Below are positions 25,241 to 35,369 of a DNA stretch of 64,000 nucleotides, piece by piece. The position numbers and the translations under genes were made by a program. Below the pieces are notes generated by a model that saw only the letters and a list, made by a program, of their open reading frames with translations, was not told the origin of the DNA and ran no database searches. Within the stretch, counting starts at the first letter, position 1, and each line of letters begins with the position of its first letter. Source of the DNA: Brevundimonas vesicularis NBRC 12165 (lineage in GTDB: Bacteria; Pseudomonadota; Alphaproteobacteria; Caulobacterales; Caulobacteraceae); contig NZ_BCWM01000008.1 in assembly GCF_001592205.1 (NCBI RefSeq), positions 1-64,000 of the forward strand, read 5' to 3'.

Positions 25241-26881
25241 CTAGCGCCTCTGGTCCGCCGTACGGTCGCGGATGGCGTTGAACTCGGCGGTCGGCTTCCA
25301 CGCAGGCCAGCTCTCGCTGTCGGCCACCGTCAGCCCCAGCCGATACAGCAGGTCCAGGTTCTGCAAGGCGGCGGTAAAGTCATAGTCGGCCCGCCATTCA
25401 TCGGTCAGCTTGTGATAATATCTGGCCATCGCGCCCTCGTAATAGGGCTTGCCCGCCTCGATCCCGCCCTCGACGAAATCGCGGCCTGTCCACGGCATCA
25501 GGGCCGGCACCCCGCCGGCCGCGAAGTTGAAGTGGTCGGAGCGGTAGTAGAAGCCTTCCTCCGGATAGCCGTCGCCCGTCACCACCCGCCCCTGCACGGC
25601 GGCGAACCGGCCCAGGATATCCTCCAGCTCCGACTTGCCGACCCCGAACACCGCCACGTCACGCGTTGCGGGCGTAAAAGGCAGCATGTCGATGTTGATG
25701 TCCGCCGCCGTCTTGGCCAGCGGATAGACCGGATCGGCGGCATAGGCCTCCGACCCCAGCAGCCCCTGCTCCTCGGCCGTGACGTGCAGGAAGACCACGG
25801 TGCGCTTCGGCGCCGGCCCAGCCTTGAACGCCCGCGCCATCTCGATCAGACCGGCCGTCCCCGACGCATTGTCCCAGGCGCCGTTGAAGATGTCGTCGCC
25901 CTCGGCGTTCGGCGTCCTGGCCTTCCCGACGTGATCCCAGTGGGCGGAATAGAAGACGTATTCGTCAGGCCGCTCGGTGCCAGGAATCTTGGCCAGCAGG
26001 TTGTTGGAATGGATGACTTCGGTCGTCTCGGCGATATCGACGCTGAGACGCGCGCCCAGATCCAGAACGCCCCCCAAGGCGGTCGTCTTCGCCCGCTCTA
26101 CGGCGGCTTCCAGGGGCGCGCCGCCGATCGCCGTCGCCGTGGCCATGTTTATGGAGCCGCTGAACCGCGGGTCCTGCGCGCCCTTGACCGTCATCTGCGG
26201 CCGGGTCGCCCCGCCCACGGCTCGGCGCCAGCGGTTGTCCTGGTCCTGAAGCGTGATGACGCCCACGGCTCCGCGCTTCAGCGCCTCCTGGGTCTTGTGC
26301 GTGGTCGAGCCGTAGAAGTTGGGATCCTCGCCCATCACCGTCGGCTGGCCGCGCAGAATGACCACGACCTTGCCGGTCAGGTCCGCATTGCCATAATCGT
26401 CCCAGGTCGGCCCCGAAATGCCGTAACCGGCGAAGACCAGCGGCGCCTCGGCCGTCACGACAGGTTCCGCCGACCCGGCCCGCAGGGTGATGTCCGTCCC
26501 CGAAACCAGTGGATGCGCCATGCCGTCCGCCCCGGTCCAGGCCGCCATCGGCGCCCGCTCCGGCGTGAAGCGCACCAGATCGACGGGCTGCAGCCACGAT
26601 CCGTCGCGCCCGCCCGGCTCCAGCCCCATCGCCTCATACTGCGCCTGCAGATAGGCCAGGGTCAGCCGTTCGCCGATCAGGCCGGGAAACCGCCCCTCCA
26701 ACTCGTCCGACGCCAGATATTTGATGTGGTCCGACAGGCGCTGGGCGCTGAACTGAGGCGTCGCGGCCGAGGCGACGGCGAAGGCGTCCAGCTTGGGCGC
26801 CGGAGATGCCACCGGCGTCGTCGCGCAGGCGGCGAGCGCGAGCGCCGCGAGGGCGATCAGGGGTGAACGGCGATGGATCAT
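25241..26881 (-). CDS. M28-family metallopeptidase, lipoprotein
   Basis: The 546-residue peptidase has a lipobox (LAAC, Cys19) and therefore probably sits in the periplasm or outer membrane. The M28 core is complete: SAHWDHVGK (about residue 317), GAWDNASGTAG, HVTAEEQGLLGSEAY with the catalytic Glu and metal ligands, and YYRSDHFNFA near 460. A PA-domain-like insert lies at about 100-260. The family includes Zn aminopeptidases. It is paralogous to the next gene, with which it shares order, motifs and signal type, but a hairpin at 26911-26934 separates them. Confidence 0.92.
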   Translation of the reverse strand: MIHRRSPLIALAALALAACATTPVASPAPKLDAFAVASAATPQFSAQRLSDHIKYLASDELEGRFPGLIGERLTLAYLQAQYEAMGLEPGGRDGSWLQPVDLVRFTPERAPMAAWTGADGMAHPLVSGTDITLRAGSAEPVVTAEAPLVFAGYGISGPTWDDYGNADLTGKVVVILRGQPTVMGEDPNFYGSTTHKTQEALKRGAVGVITLQDQDNRWRRAVGGATRPQMTVKGAQDPRFSGSINMATATAIGGAPLEAAVERAKTTALGGVLDLGARLSVDIAETTEVIHSNNLLAKIPGTERPDEYVFYSAHWDHVGKARTPNAEGDDIFNGAWDNASGTAGLIEMARAFKAGPAPKRTVVFLHVTAEEQGLLGSEAYAADPVYPLAKTAADINIDMLPFTPATRDVAVFGVGKSELEDILGRFAAVQGRVVTGDGYPEEGFYYRSDHFNFAAGGVPALMPWTGRDFVEGGIEAGKPYYEGAMARYYHKLTDEWRADYDFTAALQNLDLLYRLGLTVADSESWPAWKPTAEFNAIRDRTADQRR

Positions 26882-26910
26882 TGAACTGACTCGACAGGCG
26901 GAATGGCAAA

Positions 26911-26934
26911 GGGGCGGAGATCCCTCTCCGCCCC
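26911..26934 (-). terminator. Probable terminator between the M28 paralogues
   Basis: GGGGCGGAG pairs with CTCCGCCCC around a 6-base loop. On the minus strand it is followed by TTT. It lies 20 bases after the stop of the 555-residue M28 gene. Confidence 0.6.
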
Positions 26935-26953
26935 ATCTCGATTTGTAAAAAGA

Positions 26954-28621
26954 CTAGCGGCGTTCGGACGCGGTCGTGGCGCGCACCGGCGCGAACTCCG
27001 AACCCGACTTCCACTGCGGCCAGTCGCGACCGTTCGCCAGGGCGCGACCGACATCGTAGAAGACCGTCAGATCCTCAATCATGCCGCTGTAGTCCCAGTC
27101 GGGCGACCATTCATCCGCCGCCTGGTGATAGCGTTTGGCGCCGTATTCCGACCGCGCCGCCTCGCGCGCGGCGATCGGTTCGTCGCGGAATTCGCCCCGG
27201 CTGCCGGCGTAGGCCATCGGCACGCCGCGCTTGGCCAGCGGGAAGTGGTCCGAACGATAATAGGTGCCGGCCGCATTCTCGTAGTCCGGCACCAGCGACC
27301 GCCCTTGCGGCTGAATCGCCGCCGCCAGACGCTCGTCGAAGTCCGACTGGCCATATCCGGTTACGCCCAGACCGGTGACGCGGCCATAGACGTTCATGGA
27401 GTCCATGTTGAACCCGCCCACCGTCTTGGCCAGCGGATAGACCGGGTTCACCGCATAGTATTCCGAGCCCAGCAGGCCGCTTTCCTCGCCGGTGAAGCTG
27501 ATCATCACGATCGAGCGCTCGGTGCGCGGCGCGCGACCGAACATGCGCGCCAGCTCTAGCAGACCCGCCGTGCCCGAGGCATTGTCCACCGCCCCGTTGA
27601 AGATGCGGTCGCCGGTCGCATCCGGCTCGCCCATGCCGATGTGATCCCAGTGGGCGGTATAGAGGATCGTCTCGTCCGGATGAGTTGTGCCCGGCAGGCG
27701 GGCGATGACATTGTGGCTGGTGACCTGATTGGTGGCAACGTCGAACTCGGTCGAGAAGGATGCGCCGGGCAAGGCGACCGGCTGGAAGTCACGGCTGCGC
27801 GCCTGGACCTTCAGCGCGTCGAAATCCAGACCCGCGCGACGGAACAGGTCGACCGCCACGTCACGCTGGATCCAGCCCTCCATCGGCACGCGCTCCGCCG
27901 CCGCATTTTGGCGCAGGATGTCGAACTGCGACACGCCCCAGGAGTTGGCGACCGTCTGCCAGCCGTAAGACGCCGGCGCCGTCTCGTGAACGATCAGCAC
28001 GCCCGCCGCGCCCTGTTTGGCCGCCTCTTCGTATTTGTAGGTCCAGCGGCCGTAATAGGTCATGGCCTTGCCGCCGAAGGTGTTCAGCGCTGGCTCCTCG
28101 AAGTCGGCGTCATTGACCAGCACGACCAGGATCTTGCCGCGCAGGTCCTGACCCTTGAAGTCGTTCCACTGCCGCTCGGGGGCATTGATGCCGTAGCCGA
28201 CGAAGACCAGCGGCGCGTCCTTCAGGCTGACGTGTTCGGCCGGGCGGCGGGTCGAGATGGCGACCTCGCGCCCTTGCGTCATCGGCAGGGTCCAGTCGCC
28301 CAGCTTCAGCGAGGCCCGCACATTGGACTGGGTGAAGCGGTTCAGGATCACGTCCTGCGTCCACTGGCCGTTCGGCCCGCCCGGCTCGAACCCGGCGGCG
28401 GCGTAGCCTTCGCTCAGATAGCGGATGACCTTGTCCTCAGCCGGTGTGGCGATGCCCCTGCCCTCGAAACTGTCGTCCGAAAGCGTCTTGATGTCCTGCG
28501 AGATGCGCGCCGCATCGAAAGTCGGGACGGTGTGAACCGCAGCGGGATTGGGCGCCGTGGCGCAGGCGGACAAGGCGGCGCTCGCCAACAGAACGGCGGC
28601 GAAAGAAGAGACAAGACGCAT
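26954..28621 (-). CDS. M28-family metallopeptidase, lipoprotein
   Basis: The 555-residue paralogue starts MRLVSSFAAVLLASAALSAC, with lipobox LSAC (Cys20). Zinc and catalytic motifs are TAHWDHIGMG, GAVDNASGTAG, SFTGEESGLLGSEYY and YYRSDHFPLA. It has the same PA-like insertion as its neighbour. Both could release amino acids from peptides in the periplasm for import. The start was moved from the long frame because the lipoprotein signal begins at this ATG. Confidence 0.92.
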   Translation of the reverse strand: MRLVSSFAAVLLASAALSACATAPNPAAVHTVPTFDAARISQDIKTLSDDSFEGRGIATPAEDKVIRYLSEGYAAAGFEPGGPNGQWTQDVILNRFTQSNVRASLKLGDWTLPMTQGREVAISTRRPAEHVSLKDAPLVFVGYGINAPERQWNDFKGQDLRGKILVVLVNDADFEEPALNTFGGKAMTYYGRWTYKYEEAAKQGAAGVLIVHETAPASYGWQTVANSWGVSQFDILRQNAAAERVPMEGWIQRDVAVDLFRRAGLDFDALKVQARSRDFQPVALPGASFSTEFDVATNQVTSHNVIARLPGTTHPDETILYTAHWDHIGMGEPDATGDRIFNGAVDNASGTAGLLELARMFGRAPRTERSIVMISFTGEESGLLGSEYYAVNPVYPLAKTVGGFNMDSMNVYGRVTGLGVTGYGQSDFDERLAAAIQPQGRSLVPDYENAAGTYYRSDHFPLAKRGVPMAYAGSRGEFRDEPIAAREAARSEYGAKRYHQAADEWSPDWDYSGMIEDLTVFYDVGRALANGRDWPQWKSGSEFAPVRATTASERR

Positions 28622-28714
28622 GAACGGAAGGCCCCACAGCCGAAAACGATACGCGACCCTAGGGGGCGAACTTCTCCCTGTCGATGCTGCGTCCCGGACC
28701 TTTCGTCGCAAACG

Positions 28715-28746
28715 AAAAAGCCCGCCGAGGCGAACCTTGGCGGGCT
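28715..28746 (-). terminator. Terminator of the petABC operon
   Basis: On the minus strand AGCCCGCC...GGCGGGCT forms a 12-bp stem (one G-T pair) and is followed by TTTTTCG. It lies 27 bases after the petC stop. Confidence 0.85.
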
Positions 28747-28773
28747 TACGATTTCGATCCGGCAGCGATGCCC

Positions 28774-29649
28774 TTAGTGGGCGACGCCCTTCCAGATGCG
28801 GCGGTAGGCGACATAGGTGATGCCGGCGAACAGCAGCAGATAGATCATCACGCCCAGACCGGCCTGCTTGCGCTCGACCATCTTCGGCTCGGACGTCCAG
28901 GCGATGAAGGCCGCGACGTCCTTGGCGTATTGATCGACCGTCTGGGGCGAGCCGTCGTCATAGGTCACTTGACCGTTCTGAAGCGGCGGCGGCATGGCGA
29001 TGAAGCCGCCGGGCGGAACGTGCTTGTGGTCGCCCGTCCAGAACGGCGTCAGGTCGCCGGCCATATAGGGGTTGTAGTGCTGACCCTCGCGGATCTGCAG
29101 ACCGGCCGGCGCGGCCTTGTAGCCGGACAGCAGCGAATAGATGTAGTTCGCGCCGTCGTGCCGGGCCTTGGCCATGACCGAAAGGTCGGGCGGCGCGGCG
29201 CCGCCGTTGCCCGCCGCCGCCGCCGTAGCGTTCGGATAGGGGGCGCGGAACTTGTCGGCAGGCGTGGCGTCACGCTGGATCGCCTCGCCGGTCTCGCTGT
29301 CGATGTCGCCGACCTGGTTTTCCTTGGCCAGAGCCTTCACAACGGGGTTGTCGTTCGGGTTCGGATACTTCGGATTCCAGAACGGCCCATGACGGTCGCC
29401 CAGGTTCCGATAGTGCATCAGGTTCATGCTGTGACAGGCGGCGCAGACCTCGTGATAGACCTTATAGCCGCGTTGCAGCTGGCCCTGGTCATAGGTGCCG
29501 AACGGCCCCTCGAAGCTGAACCCGCCCGAGCGCGGATGGGCGGCGGCGCCCGACGCCATGGCGGGAGCGGCGGCGCTCAACAGACCCAGCGCAATCGCGG
29601 CCGAGATGATGATCGTCTTGAACGACACGGTCTTCATTCCAATCGTCAT
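28774..29649 (-). CDS. petC: Cytochrome c1 of the bc1 complex
   Basis: The 291-residue cytochrome passes electrons from the Rieske protein to soluble or membrane cytochrome c. It has a signal peptide ending near AMAS, haem-binding CAACHS near residue 70, the axial Met region (YNPYMAGDLTPF, IAMPPPLQNG), and a C-terminal anchor (GVMIYLLLFAGITYVAYRRIW). Last gene of petABC, starting 6 bases after petB. Confidence 0.95.
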   Translation of the reverse strand: MTIGMKTVSFKTIIISAAIALGLLSAAAPAMASGAAAHPRSGGFSFEGPFGTYDQGQLQRGYKVYHEVCAACHSMNLMHYRNLGDRHGPFWNPKYPNPNDNPVVKALAKENQVGDIDSETGEAIQRDATPADKFRAPYPNATAAAAGNGGAAPPDLSVMAKARHDGANYIYSLLSGYKAAPAGLQIREGQHYNPYMAGDLTPFWTGDHKHVPPGGFIAMPPPLQNGQVTYDDGSPQTVDQYAKDVAAFIAWTSEPKMVERKQAGLGVMIYLLLFAGITYVAYRRIWKGVAH

Positions 29650-29654
29650 GATTT

Positions 29655-30959
29655 TCAGACCTTGTGCTCGACGGCGCCGGCGCCGGTCAGGACCGGCTCG
29701 GAGATCGTCGCCGGGATCGGCAGCGGCTGCTCCTTCAACCCGACCAACGGCATGATGATCAGGAAGAAGACGAAGTAATAGAGGGTGAAGACCCGCGTCA
29801 GCCAAAGGTAGGAGTTCAGGTCGCCGTCGATCAGGGTGAAGGTCTTGAACGACCCGATCACCGGCGCGTCAGGCAGCTGACCACCGCACCAGCCCAGGCC
29901 CACGCCCACCACCAGGAAGATGATGAAGAAGGTCCGCATCGTCGGGCGATAGCGCATCGAGCGCACCTTGGACGTATCCAGCCAGGGCAGGACGAACAGC
30001 ACGCCGATGGCGCTGAACATCGCCACCACGCCGCCGAACTTGTCCGGGATGGCGCGCAGGATCGCGTAGAAGGGCAGCATGTACCACTCGGGCACGATGT
30101 GCGCCGGCGTCTGCAGCGGGTTGGCCGGGATATAGTTGTCGGCGTGGCCCAGCGCGTTCGGCTGATAGAAGACGAAAATGGCGAACAGGATCAGGAACAG
30201 GATGATCGCAAAGCCGTCCTTGACCGTGAAATACGGGTGGAAGGGCAGCGTGTCCTTCTTCTCCCGATCCTTCGGGATCAGGATGCCGACCGGGTTGTTC
30301 TGACCGGCCGAGTGCAGCGCCCAAAGGTGCAGCACGACGCAGCCCAGGATGGCGAACGGCAGCAGATAGTGCAGCGAGAAGAAGCGGTTCAGCGTCGCAT
30401 TGTCGATCGCCGGGCCGCCGCGCAGCCAGATCAGGATCGGCTCGCCCAGCACCGGGATGGCGCCGATCAGGTTGGTAATGACCTCAGCGCCCCAGAACGA
30501 CATCTGGCCCCACGGCAGGACGTAACCCAGGAAGGCGGTGGCGATCATCAGGAAGAAGATCACGCAGCCGATGATCCAGATCATCTCGCGCGGCGCCTTG
30601 TACGAGCCGTAGTAGAGGCCGCGCAGCATGTGCAGATAGACGGCGATGAAGAACATCGACGCGCCGTTGGCGTGGACATAGCGGATCAGCCAACCGCCGT
30701 TCACGTCGCGCATGATGCGCTCGACCGAGGCGAAGGCCAGGTCGACGTTCGGCGTATAGTGCATGGCCAGGACGATGCCGGTGACGATCTGCGTCATCAG
30801 GCACAGGGCCAGGATCCCGCCGAAGGTCCACCAGTAGTTCAGGTTCCTCGGCGTCGGCAGGGACATGTAGTCCGCGCCGAAACGGATGATCGGTAGCCGG
30901 GTGTCCAGCCACTTCTCGACGCCCGTCTTCGGGACGTAGGTGCTCTCGTGATCGCTCAT
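29655..30959 (-). CDS. petB: Cytochrome b of the bc1 complex
   Basis: The 434-residue integral membrane subunit holds the two b haems and the Qo/Qi quinone sites. Visible features are about nine membrane helices, the haem His pairs in [10 protein letters not shown]... [12 protein letters not shown] and in [20 protein letters not shown], the PEWY motif in [12 protein letters not shown] near residue 290 and [16 protein letters not shown]. Length is typical. It lies between petA and petC. Confidence 0.97.
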   Translation of the reverse strand: MSDHESTYVPKTGVEKWLDTRLPIIRFGADYMSLPTPRNLNYWWTFGGILALCLMTQIVTGIVLAMHYTPNVDLAFASVERIMRDVNGGWLIRYVHANGASMFFIAVYLHMLRGLYYGSYKAPREMIWIIGCVIFFLMIATAFLGYVLPWGQMSFWGAEVITNLIGAIPVLGEPILIWLRGGPAIDNATLNRFFSLHYLLPFAILGCVVLHLWALHSAGQNNPVGILIPKDREKKDTLPFHPYFTVKDGFAIILFLILFAIFVFYQPNALGHADNYIPANPLQTPAHIVPEWYMLPFYAILRAIPDKFGGVVAMFSAIGVLFVLPWLDTSKVRSMRYRPTMRTFFIIFLVVGVGLGWCGGQLPDAPVIGSFKTFTLIDGDLNSYLWLTRVFTLYYFVFFLIIMPLVGLKEQPLPIPATISEPVLTGAGAVEHKV

Positions 30960-30975
30960 GATTCCCCCTTGGTCC

Positions 30976-31533
30976 TCAGCCGATCTTGACGCGGGTGTCG
31001 GACAGATAATCGTATTCCGGCACCACTAGGTTCAGGGGCGCCGGCCCCTTACGAATGCGGCCGGAGGCGTCGTAGTGCGAGCCGTGGCAGGGGCAGAACC
31101 AGCCGCCGTAATCGCCCGCGCCGAAGGTCGGCACGCAACCCAGGTGCGTGCACGAACCGATGACGACCAGATATTTCTCGTGGCCCGGCTTGGTGCGCTC
31201 GGCATCCGTCTGGGGCTGCTTCAGGTCGGGCGCGTGATCGTCCGCGATGACCTTCTGCAGCTCGGCCGGGGTGCGGTAACGCACGAACACCGGCTTGCCC
31301 TGCCATTTGATGACGACCTGCTGGCCTTCCTGAACCTTGGTCAGGTCGAACTCGATTGACGCCAGCGCCAGCGTATCGGCCGCCGGGTTCATCTGGTTGA
31401 TCAGCGGCCAGGCGATCATGGCGCCCGCGCCGACCGCTGCGGCGCCCGCCGCGATGTAGATAAAGTCCCGACGATTGGGATCACCGCCCTCAGGGCTGTG
31501 ACCGTCTTCCGTATGCACGACCGATTCGGCCAC
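30976..31533 (-). CDS. petA: Rieske iron-sulfur subunit of the bc1 complex
   Basis: The 185-residue subunit carries the [2Fe-2S] cluster that oxidises quinol. Cluster motifs are CTHLGC (about residues 128-133) and CPCHGSHYD (about 148-156). The N-terminal [20 protein letters not shown] is a twin-arginine signal and permanent membrane anchor. The start is GTG 31533 with GAGGTGG upstream; longer ATG frames lack coding character. First gene of petABC, divergent from trmL. Confidence 0.95.
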   Translation of the reverse strand: MAESVVHTEDGHSPEGGDPNRRDFIYIAAGAAAVGAGAMIAWPLINQMNPAADTLALASIEFDLTKVQEGQQVVIKWQGKPVFVRYRTPAELQKVIADDHAPDLKQPQTDAERTKPGHEKYLVVIGSCTHLGCVPTFGAGDYGGWFCPCHGSHYDASGRIRKGPAPLNLVVPEYDYLSDTRVKIG

Positions 31534-31727
31534 GTTTCCACCTCTCGAACGCCGCAGAAGACCCCCAAGGGCGTCCCCAGCCACGGCACGAACCAACAAA
31601 AGACGCCGGGAATCCCCGACGGCCCGTGACTTGCGCCGCATTGGACGCAAGCTGCTGACGTTTCTTGCGAAACGCTCGCAAACAGACCGCGACAAACCCC
31701 CTCGCCGCGCGTATGTCAGGCCTTAGA

Positions 31728-32183
31728 ATGCGTCTCGCCCTTTTTCAACCGGACATTCCTCAGAACGTCGGAGCCTGCATCCGATTGTCGGCCTGTTTCG
31801 GCGTCGATCTGCATGTGATCGAGCCGACGGGCTTCCGTTTAGACGACCGCGCCATGAAGCGCGCGGCCCTCGACTACGGCCCACTGTCCCACATGACCCG
31901 CCACGCCGACTGGGAGGCCTTCCAAGCGGATCGTCCGGCCGGGCGTCTGGTGCTGCTTACGACCAAGGGCGCGACGCCCCTGCCCGATTTCGTCTTCCAG
32001 CCTGACGACACCCTGCTGTTCGGCAAGGAAAGCGCCGGCGCCCCCGACTATGTCCATGCCGCCGCCGACGCGCGTGTCGTCGTACCGCTGCGACCCGACG
32101 CCCGCTCGCTGAACCTGTCCGTCACCGCCGGAATCGCCCTTTGGGAAGGACTGCGCCAGACGGGCGCCGTCGGTCAGTTCTGA
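31728..32183 (+). CDS. trmL: tRNA (cytidine/uridine-34-2'-O)-methyltransferase
   Basis: The 151-residue SPOUT methyltransferase modifies the wobble base of tRNA-Leu isoacceptors. Family patterns are MRLALFQPDIPQNVGACIRL at the N-terminus, the SAM knot LLFGKESAGAPDYVH near residues 101-115 and LNLSVTAGIALWE near 132-144. I use ATG 31728, the usual family start; ATG 31713 would add five residues. A tRNA-Leu(UAA), the classic substrate, is also in this window at 62589-62675. Confidence 0.9.
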   Translation: MRLALFQPDIPQNVGACIRLSACFGVDLHVIEPTGFRLDDRAMKRAALDYGPLSHMTRHADWEAFQADRPAGRLVLLTTKGATPLPDFVFQPDDTLLFGKESAGAPDYVHAAADARVVVPLRPDARSLNLSVTAGIALWEGLRQTGAVGQF

Positions 32184-33433
32184 GCCGACGCGGGCTCCAG
32201 CCGCGCCATCGACGGGCGTTCGCCGGACTTTAACGCCGCCACGGCCTCGACCGACCGCATGACCCGCAGCAGGTTCTCGCCGGCGATCTTGCGGATGTCG
32301 GCCTCGGTCCAGCCCGCCGCCATCAGGGCCGCCAGGATTCGCGGATAGGCGTCCACCCCGCCCATGCCTTCCGGCAAGCTGCCGATGCCGTCGAAGTCGG
32401 CGCCCAGGCCGACATGATCGATGCCCGCGACTTCGCGCACGTGCTGAATATGCGCCACCACGTCGGCCAAGGTCGCCTGAGGCGTCGGATTGGCGGCGGT
32501 CCAGGCCGTCAGCCCGGCCTCCACCGCGCCGGGATCGCCGGGGTTCAGGGTCTTCAGCCGCGCCTCCTCGCCCGCCTTGGCCCCGTTCCAGGTTCGCACC
32601 GCCTCGGACACGAAGCCGGGGGCCAGGTTGATCATCACGATGCCGCCGTCCTGCGGCATCATCCGCAGCACTCGATCCGGCACATTGCGCGGATGATCCG
32701 TGACCGCCCGCGCCGACGAGTGGGAGAAGATCACCGGCGCATCGGACACGCGCATGGCGTCCAGCATCGTCTCCTCGGAGACGTGGCTGAGGTCGACCAT
32801 CATGCCCAGCCGGTTCATCTCCTTGACCACCGCTTCGCCGAACGGGTTGAGCCCGCCCCATTTCGGCGCGTCCGTCGCGCTGTCGGCCCAGGTCGTGGTC
32901 TTGGAGTGGGTCAGGGTCATGTAGCGCGCGCCGGCCCGGTAGAACTCGCGCAGCAGGGCCAGGGAATCGTCGATCGAATAGCCGCCCTCCATCCCGATCA
33001 GGCTGGCGATCCGGCCCGAATTGAACACCGCATCCACCTCGTCCGCCGTGGTCGCTAGGCCGAAGGTGTCGGGGTGGGCGGCGATGATGCGTTTGGCCGT
33101 ATCGATCTGCTCGAAGGTTTCCTCAACCGCCTCAAGCGGCGTCAGGCTGGCGGGCACATAGACGGACCAGAACTGCCCTCCGACGCCCCCGGCCCGCAGG
33201 CGCGCGATATCGGTATGCAGTTTGGTCGACGCCGCCAGATTCTTCGTCAGATCAACGGCGTAAACGTCGTTCCCATACTGCTGTCGCAGCGCCCACGGCA
33301 GGTCGTTGTGCCCGTCGATCAGCGGCGTGGTCTTCAGAATCTCCATCACCCGCGCCTCATCGGCGTCCTGGGCCTGAACCGCCCCTCCCAGCGCGAGCGA
33401 GGCGACGGCGACGGAAACGAGACGGCGGATCAT
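32174..33433 (-). CDS. Membrane dipeptidase (M19 family), exported
   Basis: The 419-residue Zn dipeptidase has a signal peptide ([20 protein letters not shown], cleavage near AQD). M19 landmarks are [13 protein letters not shown] near residue 40 (HxD metal pair), [10 protein letters not shown] near 150 (Glu bridging metals), [29 protein letters not shown] and [11 protein letters not shown] (metal His), and [16 protein letters not shown]. The C-terminus overlaps the trmL 3' end by 10 bases. It probably degrades dipeptides in the periplasm, as the M28 peptidases may do. Confidence 0.93.
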   Translation of the reverse strand: MIRRLVSVAVASLALGGAVQAQDADEARVMEILKTTPLIDGHNDLPWALRQQYGNDVYAVDLTKNLAASTKLHTDIARLRAGGVGGQFWSVYVPASLTPLEAVEETFEQIDTAKRIIAAHPDTFGLATTADEVDAVFNSGRIASLIGMEGGYSIDDSLALLREFYRAGARYMTLTHSKTTTWADSATDAPKWGGLNPFGEAVVKEMNRLGMMVDLSHVSEETMLDAMRVSDAPVIFSHSSARAVTDHPRNVPDRVLRMMPQDGGIVMINLAPGFVSEAVRTWNGAKAGEEARLKTLNPGDPGAVEAGLTAWTAANPTPQATLADVVAHIQHVREVAGIDHVGLGADFDGIGSLPEGMGGVDAYPRILAALMAAGWTEADIRKIAGENLLRVMRSVEAVAALKSGERPSMARLEPASAQN

Positions 33434-33485
33434 GGACGGGCTTCCTGAAAACGGCAGACAGCCATTAGCGCCCGCGATTCTGCTT

Positions 33486-34418
33486 ATGACAACCTGTCCG
33501 GATGACGCCGACGCCGCGACGTGGTTCAAGCGCGCCATGAGCGACGCCGTCTTCACCGATCCGCTCGACCTGAAGAAGGTCGAGACCCGCGCATGGTTCG
33601 AACATCTGCGCGACCGCATCCATGCCGCCTTCGAGGCGTTGGAGGATGCCGCCCCCGCCGACCTGTTCCCTGGCGAGCCCGGTCGCTTCGTCCGCACCGC
33701 ATGGGAGCGGCCCGAGGGCGGCGGCGGCGTCATGGGCATGATGCACGGTCGCCTGTTCGAAAAGGTCGGCGTCCACGTCTCTACCGTGCATGGCGCCTTT
33801 CCCCCCGACTACGCCAGGACCGTGCCTGGCGCCGACGTCGATCCGCGCTTCTTCGCGACGGGGATCAGCCTGATCTGCCACCCCGTCAGCCCGCGCATTC
33901 CAGCCGTTCATATGAACACCCGCTTCATCGCCACGACCAAGAGCTGGTTCGGCGGCGGCGGCGACCTGACGCCCGTGCTGATGGCGGATCGTCGTCAGGA
34001 TCACCCCGACACCGTCGCCTTCCACGCGGCCATGCAGACCGCCTGCGACGCCCACGATCCGACCTGGCACGCCAAATACAAGGCCTGGTGCGACGAGTAT
34101 TTCTATCTGCCCCACCGCAAGGAGCCGCGCGGCACCGGCGGCGTCTTCTACGACCATCACGACAGCGGCGACTATGACCGAGACTTCGCCTTCACCCGCG
34201 ACATCGGCCTGGCCTTCCTGGACGTCTATCCCCGCATCGTCGCCGCTCGCATGGCCGAGCCCTGGACGGTCGAGGAGCGCGAGGAACAGCTGATCCGCCG
34301 GGGCCGCTACGTCGAGTTCAACCTGCTCTACGACCGCGGCACCATGTTCGGGCTGAAGACCGGCGGGAACGTCGATTCGATCCTGTCGTCCATGCCGCCG
34401 GTGGTGAAGTGGCCCTAG
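33486..34418 (+). CDS. hemF: Coproporphyrinogen III oxidase, oxygen-dependent
   Basis: The 310-residue enzyme converts coproporphyrinogen III to protoporphyrinogen IX using O2. The signature [13 protein letters not shown] is near residues 157-169, with [10 protein letters not shown] before it, [18 protein letters not shown] near 200-217 and [18 protein letters not shown] near the end. The oxygen-independent isoenzyme hemN is encoded at 45026-46402, so the cell can make haem with or without oxygen. ATG 33486 gives the normal length. Confidence 0.96.
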   Translation: MTTCPDDADAATWFKRAMSDAVFTDPLDLKKVETRAWFEHLRDRIHAAFEALEDAAPADLFPGEPGRFVRTAWERPEGGGGVMGMMHGRLFEKVGVHVSTVHGAFPPDYARTVPGADVDPRFFATGISLICHPVSPRIPAVHMNTRFIATTKSWFGGGGDLTPVLMADRRQDHPDTVAFHAAMQTACDAHDPTWHAKYKAWCDEYFYLPHRKEPRGTGGVFYDHHDSGDYDRDFAFTRDIGLAFLDVYPRIVAARMAEPWTVEEREEQLIRRGRYVEFNLLYDRGTMFGLKTGGNVDSILSSMPPVVKWP

Positions 34419-35290
34419 CCCATCGCCTCGACAAACACGTCGCCGGCCCGGCTGCGATACCGTTCGCGGTGTCGTAACAGGCGGAACGGCCGCTCCGGCA
34501 GGGTGACGGGCGCCGTCACCAACCGCCCGGCGGCCACCGACGCATAGGCCACGCTTTCCGACAGGGCCGTGGCCCCCGCCCCCGCCTCGGCCGCCGCCAG
34601 CACGGCCTCGTTCGACGGCAGGGTCATCGACACCGACAGGGTCGCGGGATCGACCCCCATGTCCCGCACCGCCGCCTCCAGCGTCGATCGCGTGCCAGAG
34701 CCTACTTCGCGCAACACCCAGGGCTGGCCCGACAGATCCTTCGCCTCCAGCCGACGTCGCGTCGCCCAGGGATGGTCCGGCGTCACCAGCACGGCCAGCC
34801 GATCCGACCCCACCTGGACCTGCGACAGGGCCGGCTCCTCCACGGCCCCCTCGACCAGGCCGATCTCGGCAGCGCCGCTCAGCACCGCCTGCGCCGCCTC
34901 GCGCGTGTTGCCGATCTCGACGGCCAGTTCGACGCCGGGATAGGCCGTGTGGAAATGCACCAATCGGCGCGGCAGCCAGTAGCTGGCGATGGTCTGGCTC
35001 GCGAACACCGCCAGACGCCCGCGCCGCAGGGCGCTCATGTCCGCCAGAGCCTCCTCGGCCGCCGCCGCCCGCGCCAGCACCGCCTTGGCCTCGGGCAGGA
35101 AGGCGCGGCCAGTCTCGTTCAGCACCACGCCACGCCCGACCCGGTCGAACAGCCGCACGTCGTGCTCGGTTTCCAACGCCGCCAACGCGTTCGACACGGC
35201 CGACTGGGTCAGGTTCAGCGCCCTTGCCGCCGCCGTCACATGGTCGCGCTCGGCGACGGCGACGAAGATACGCAGGCGTTCCAAGGTCAC
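34415..35290 (-). CDS. LysR-family regulator, divergent from YeiH
   Basis: The 291-residue regulator has the LysR winged HTH at residues 1-60 ([20 protein letters not shown]) and a periplasmic-binding-like effector domain ([51 protein letters not shown]). The last pattern is shared by CysB/CysL/YeiE-like members that sense sulfur compounds. It is read away from the YeiH gene, as in many bacteria, so it likely controls it. Start GTG 35290. Confidence 0.9.
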   Translation of the reverse strand: MTLERLRIFVAVAERDHVTAAARALNLTQSAVSNALAALETEHDVRLFDRVGRGVVLNETGRAFLPEAKAVLARAAAAEEALADMSALRRGRLAVFASQTIASYWLPRRLVHFHTAYPGVELAVEIGNTREAAQAVLSGAAEIGLVEGAVEEPALSQVQVGSDRLAVLVTPDHPWATRRRLEAKDLSGQPWVLREVGSGTRSTLEAAVRDMGVDPATLSVSMTLPSNEAVLAAAEAGAGATALSESVAYASVAAGRLVTAPVTLPERPFRLLRHRERYRSRAGDVFVEAMG

Positions 35291-35308
35291 GATTGATCTC
35301 CAAATCGG

Positions 35309-35333
35309 ATTGAAACGACCATAACTATCCGTT
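35309..35333 (+). promoter_or_regulatory. Possible ECF-type promoter upstream of YeiH
   Basis: ATTGAAAC, 13 bases, CGTT, followed by GGACC as at 16416-16424. Spacing equals that of the ECF sigma promoter motif at 14985-15020, but the -35 lacks the GGG. CGTT ends 37 bases before the YeiH ATG. It may also be a coincidental part of the LysR control region. Confidence 0.35.
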
Positions 35334-35369
35334 GGACCGCCGTCGAGGGCAGGCGCATCACGCTTGACG

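Noticed and set aside
25412..26866. 484-codon open frame on the plus strand over the M28 gene
   Set aside because: Antisense shadow of a gene with complete zinc motifs.
33465..35303. 612-codon frame over hemF and lysR
   Set aside because: Spans two real genes in other frames and has Arg/Gly-rich random composition.
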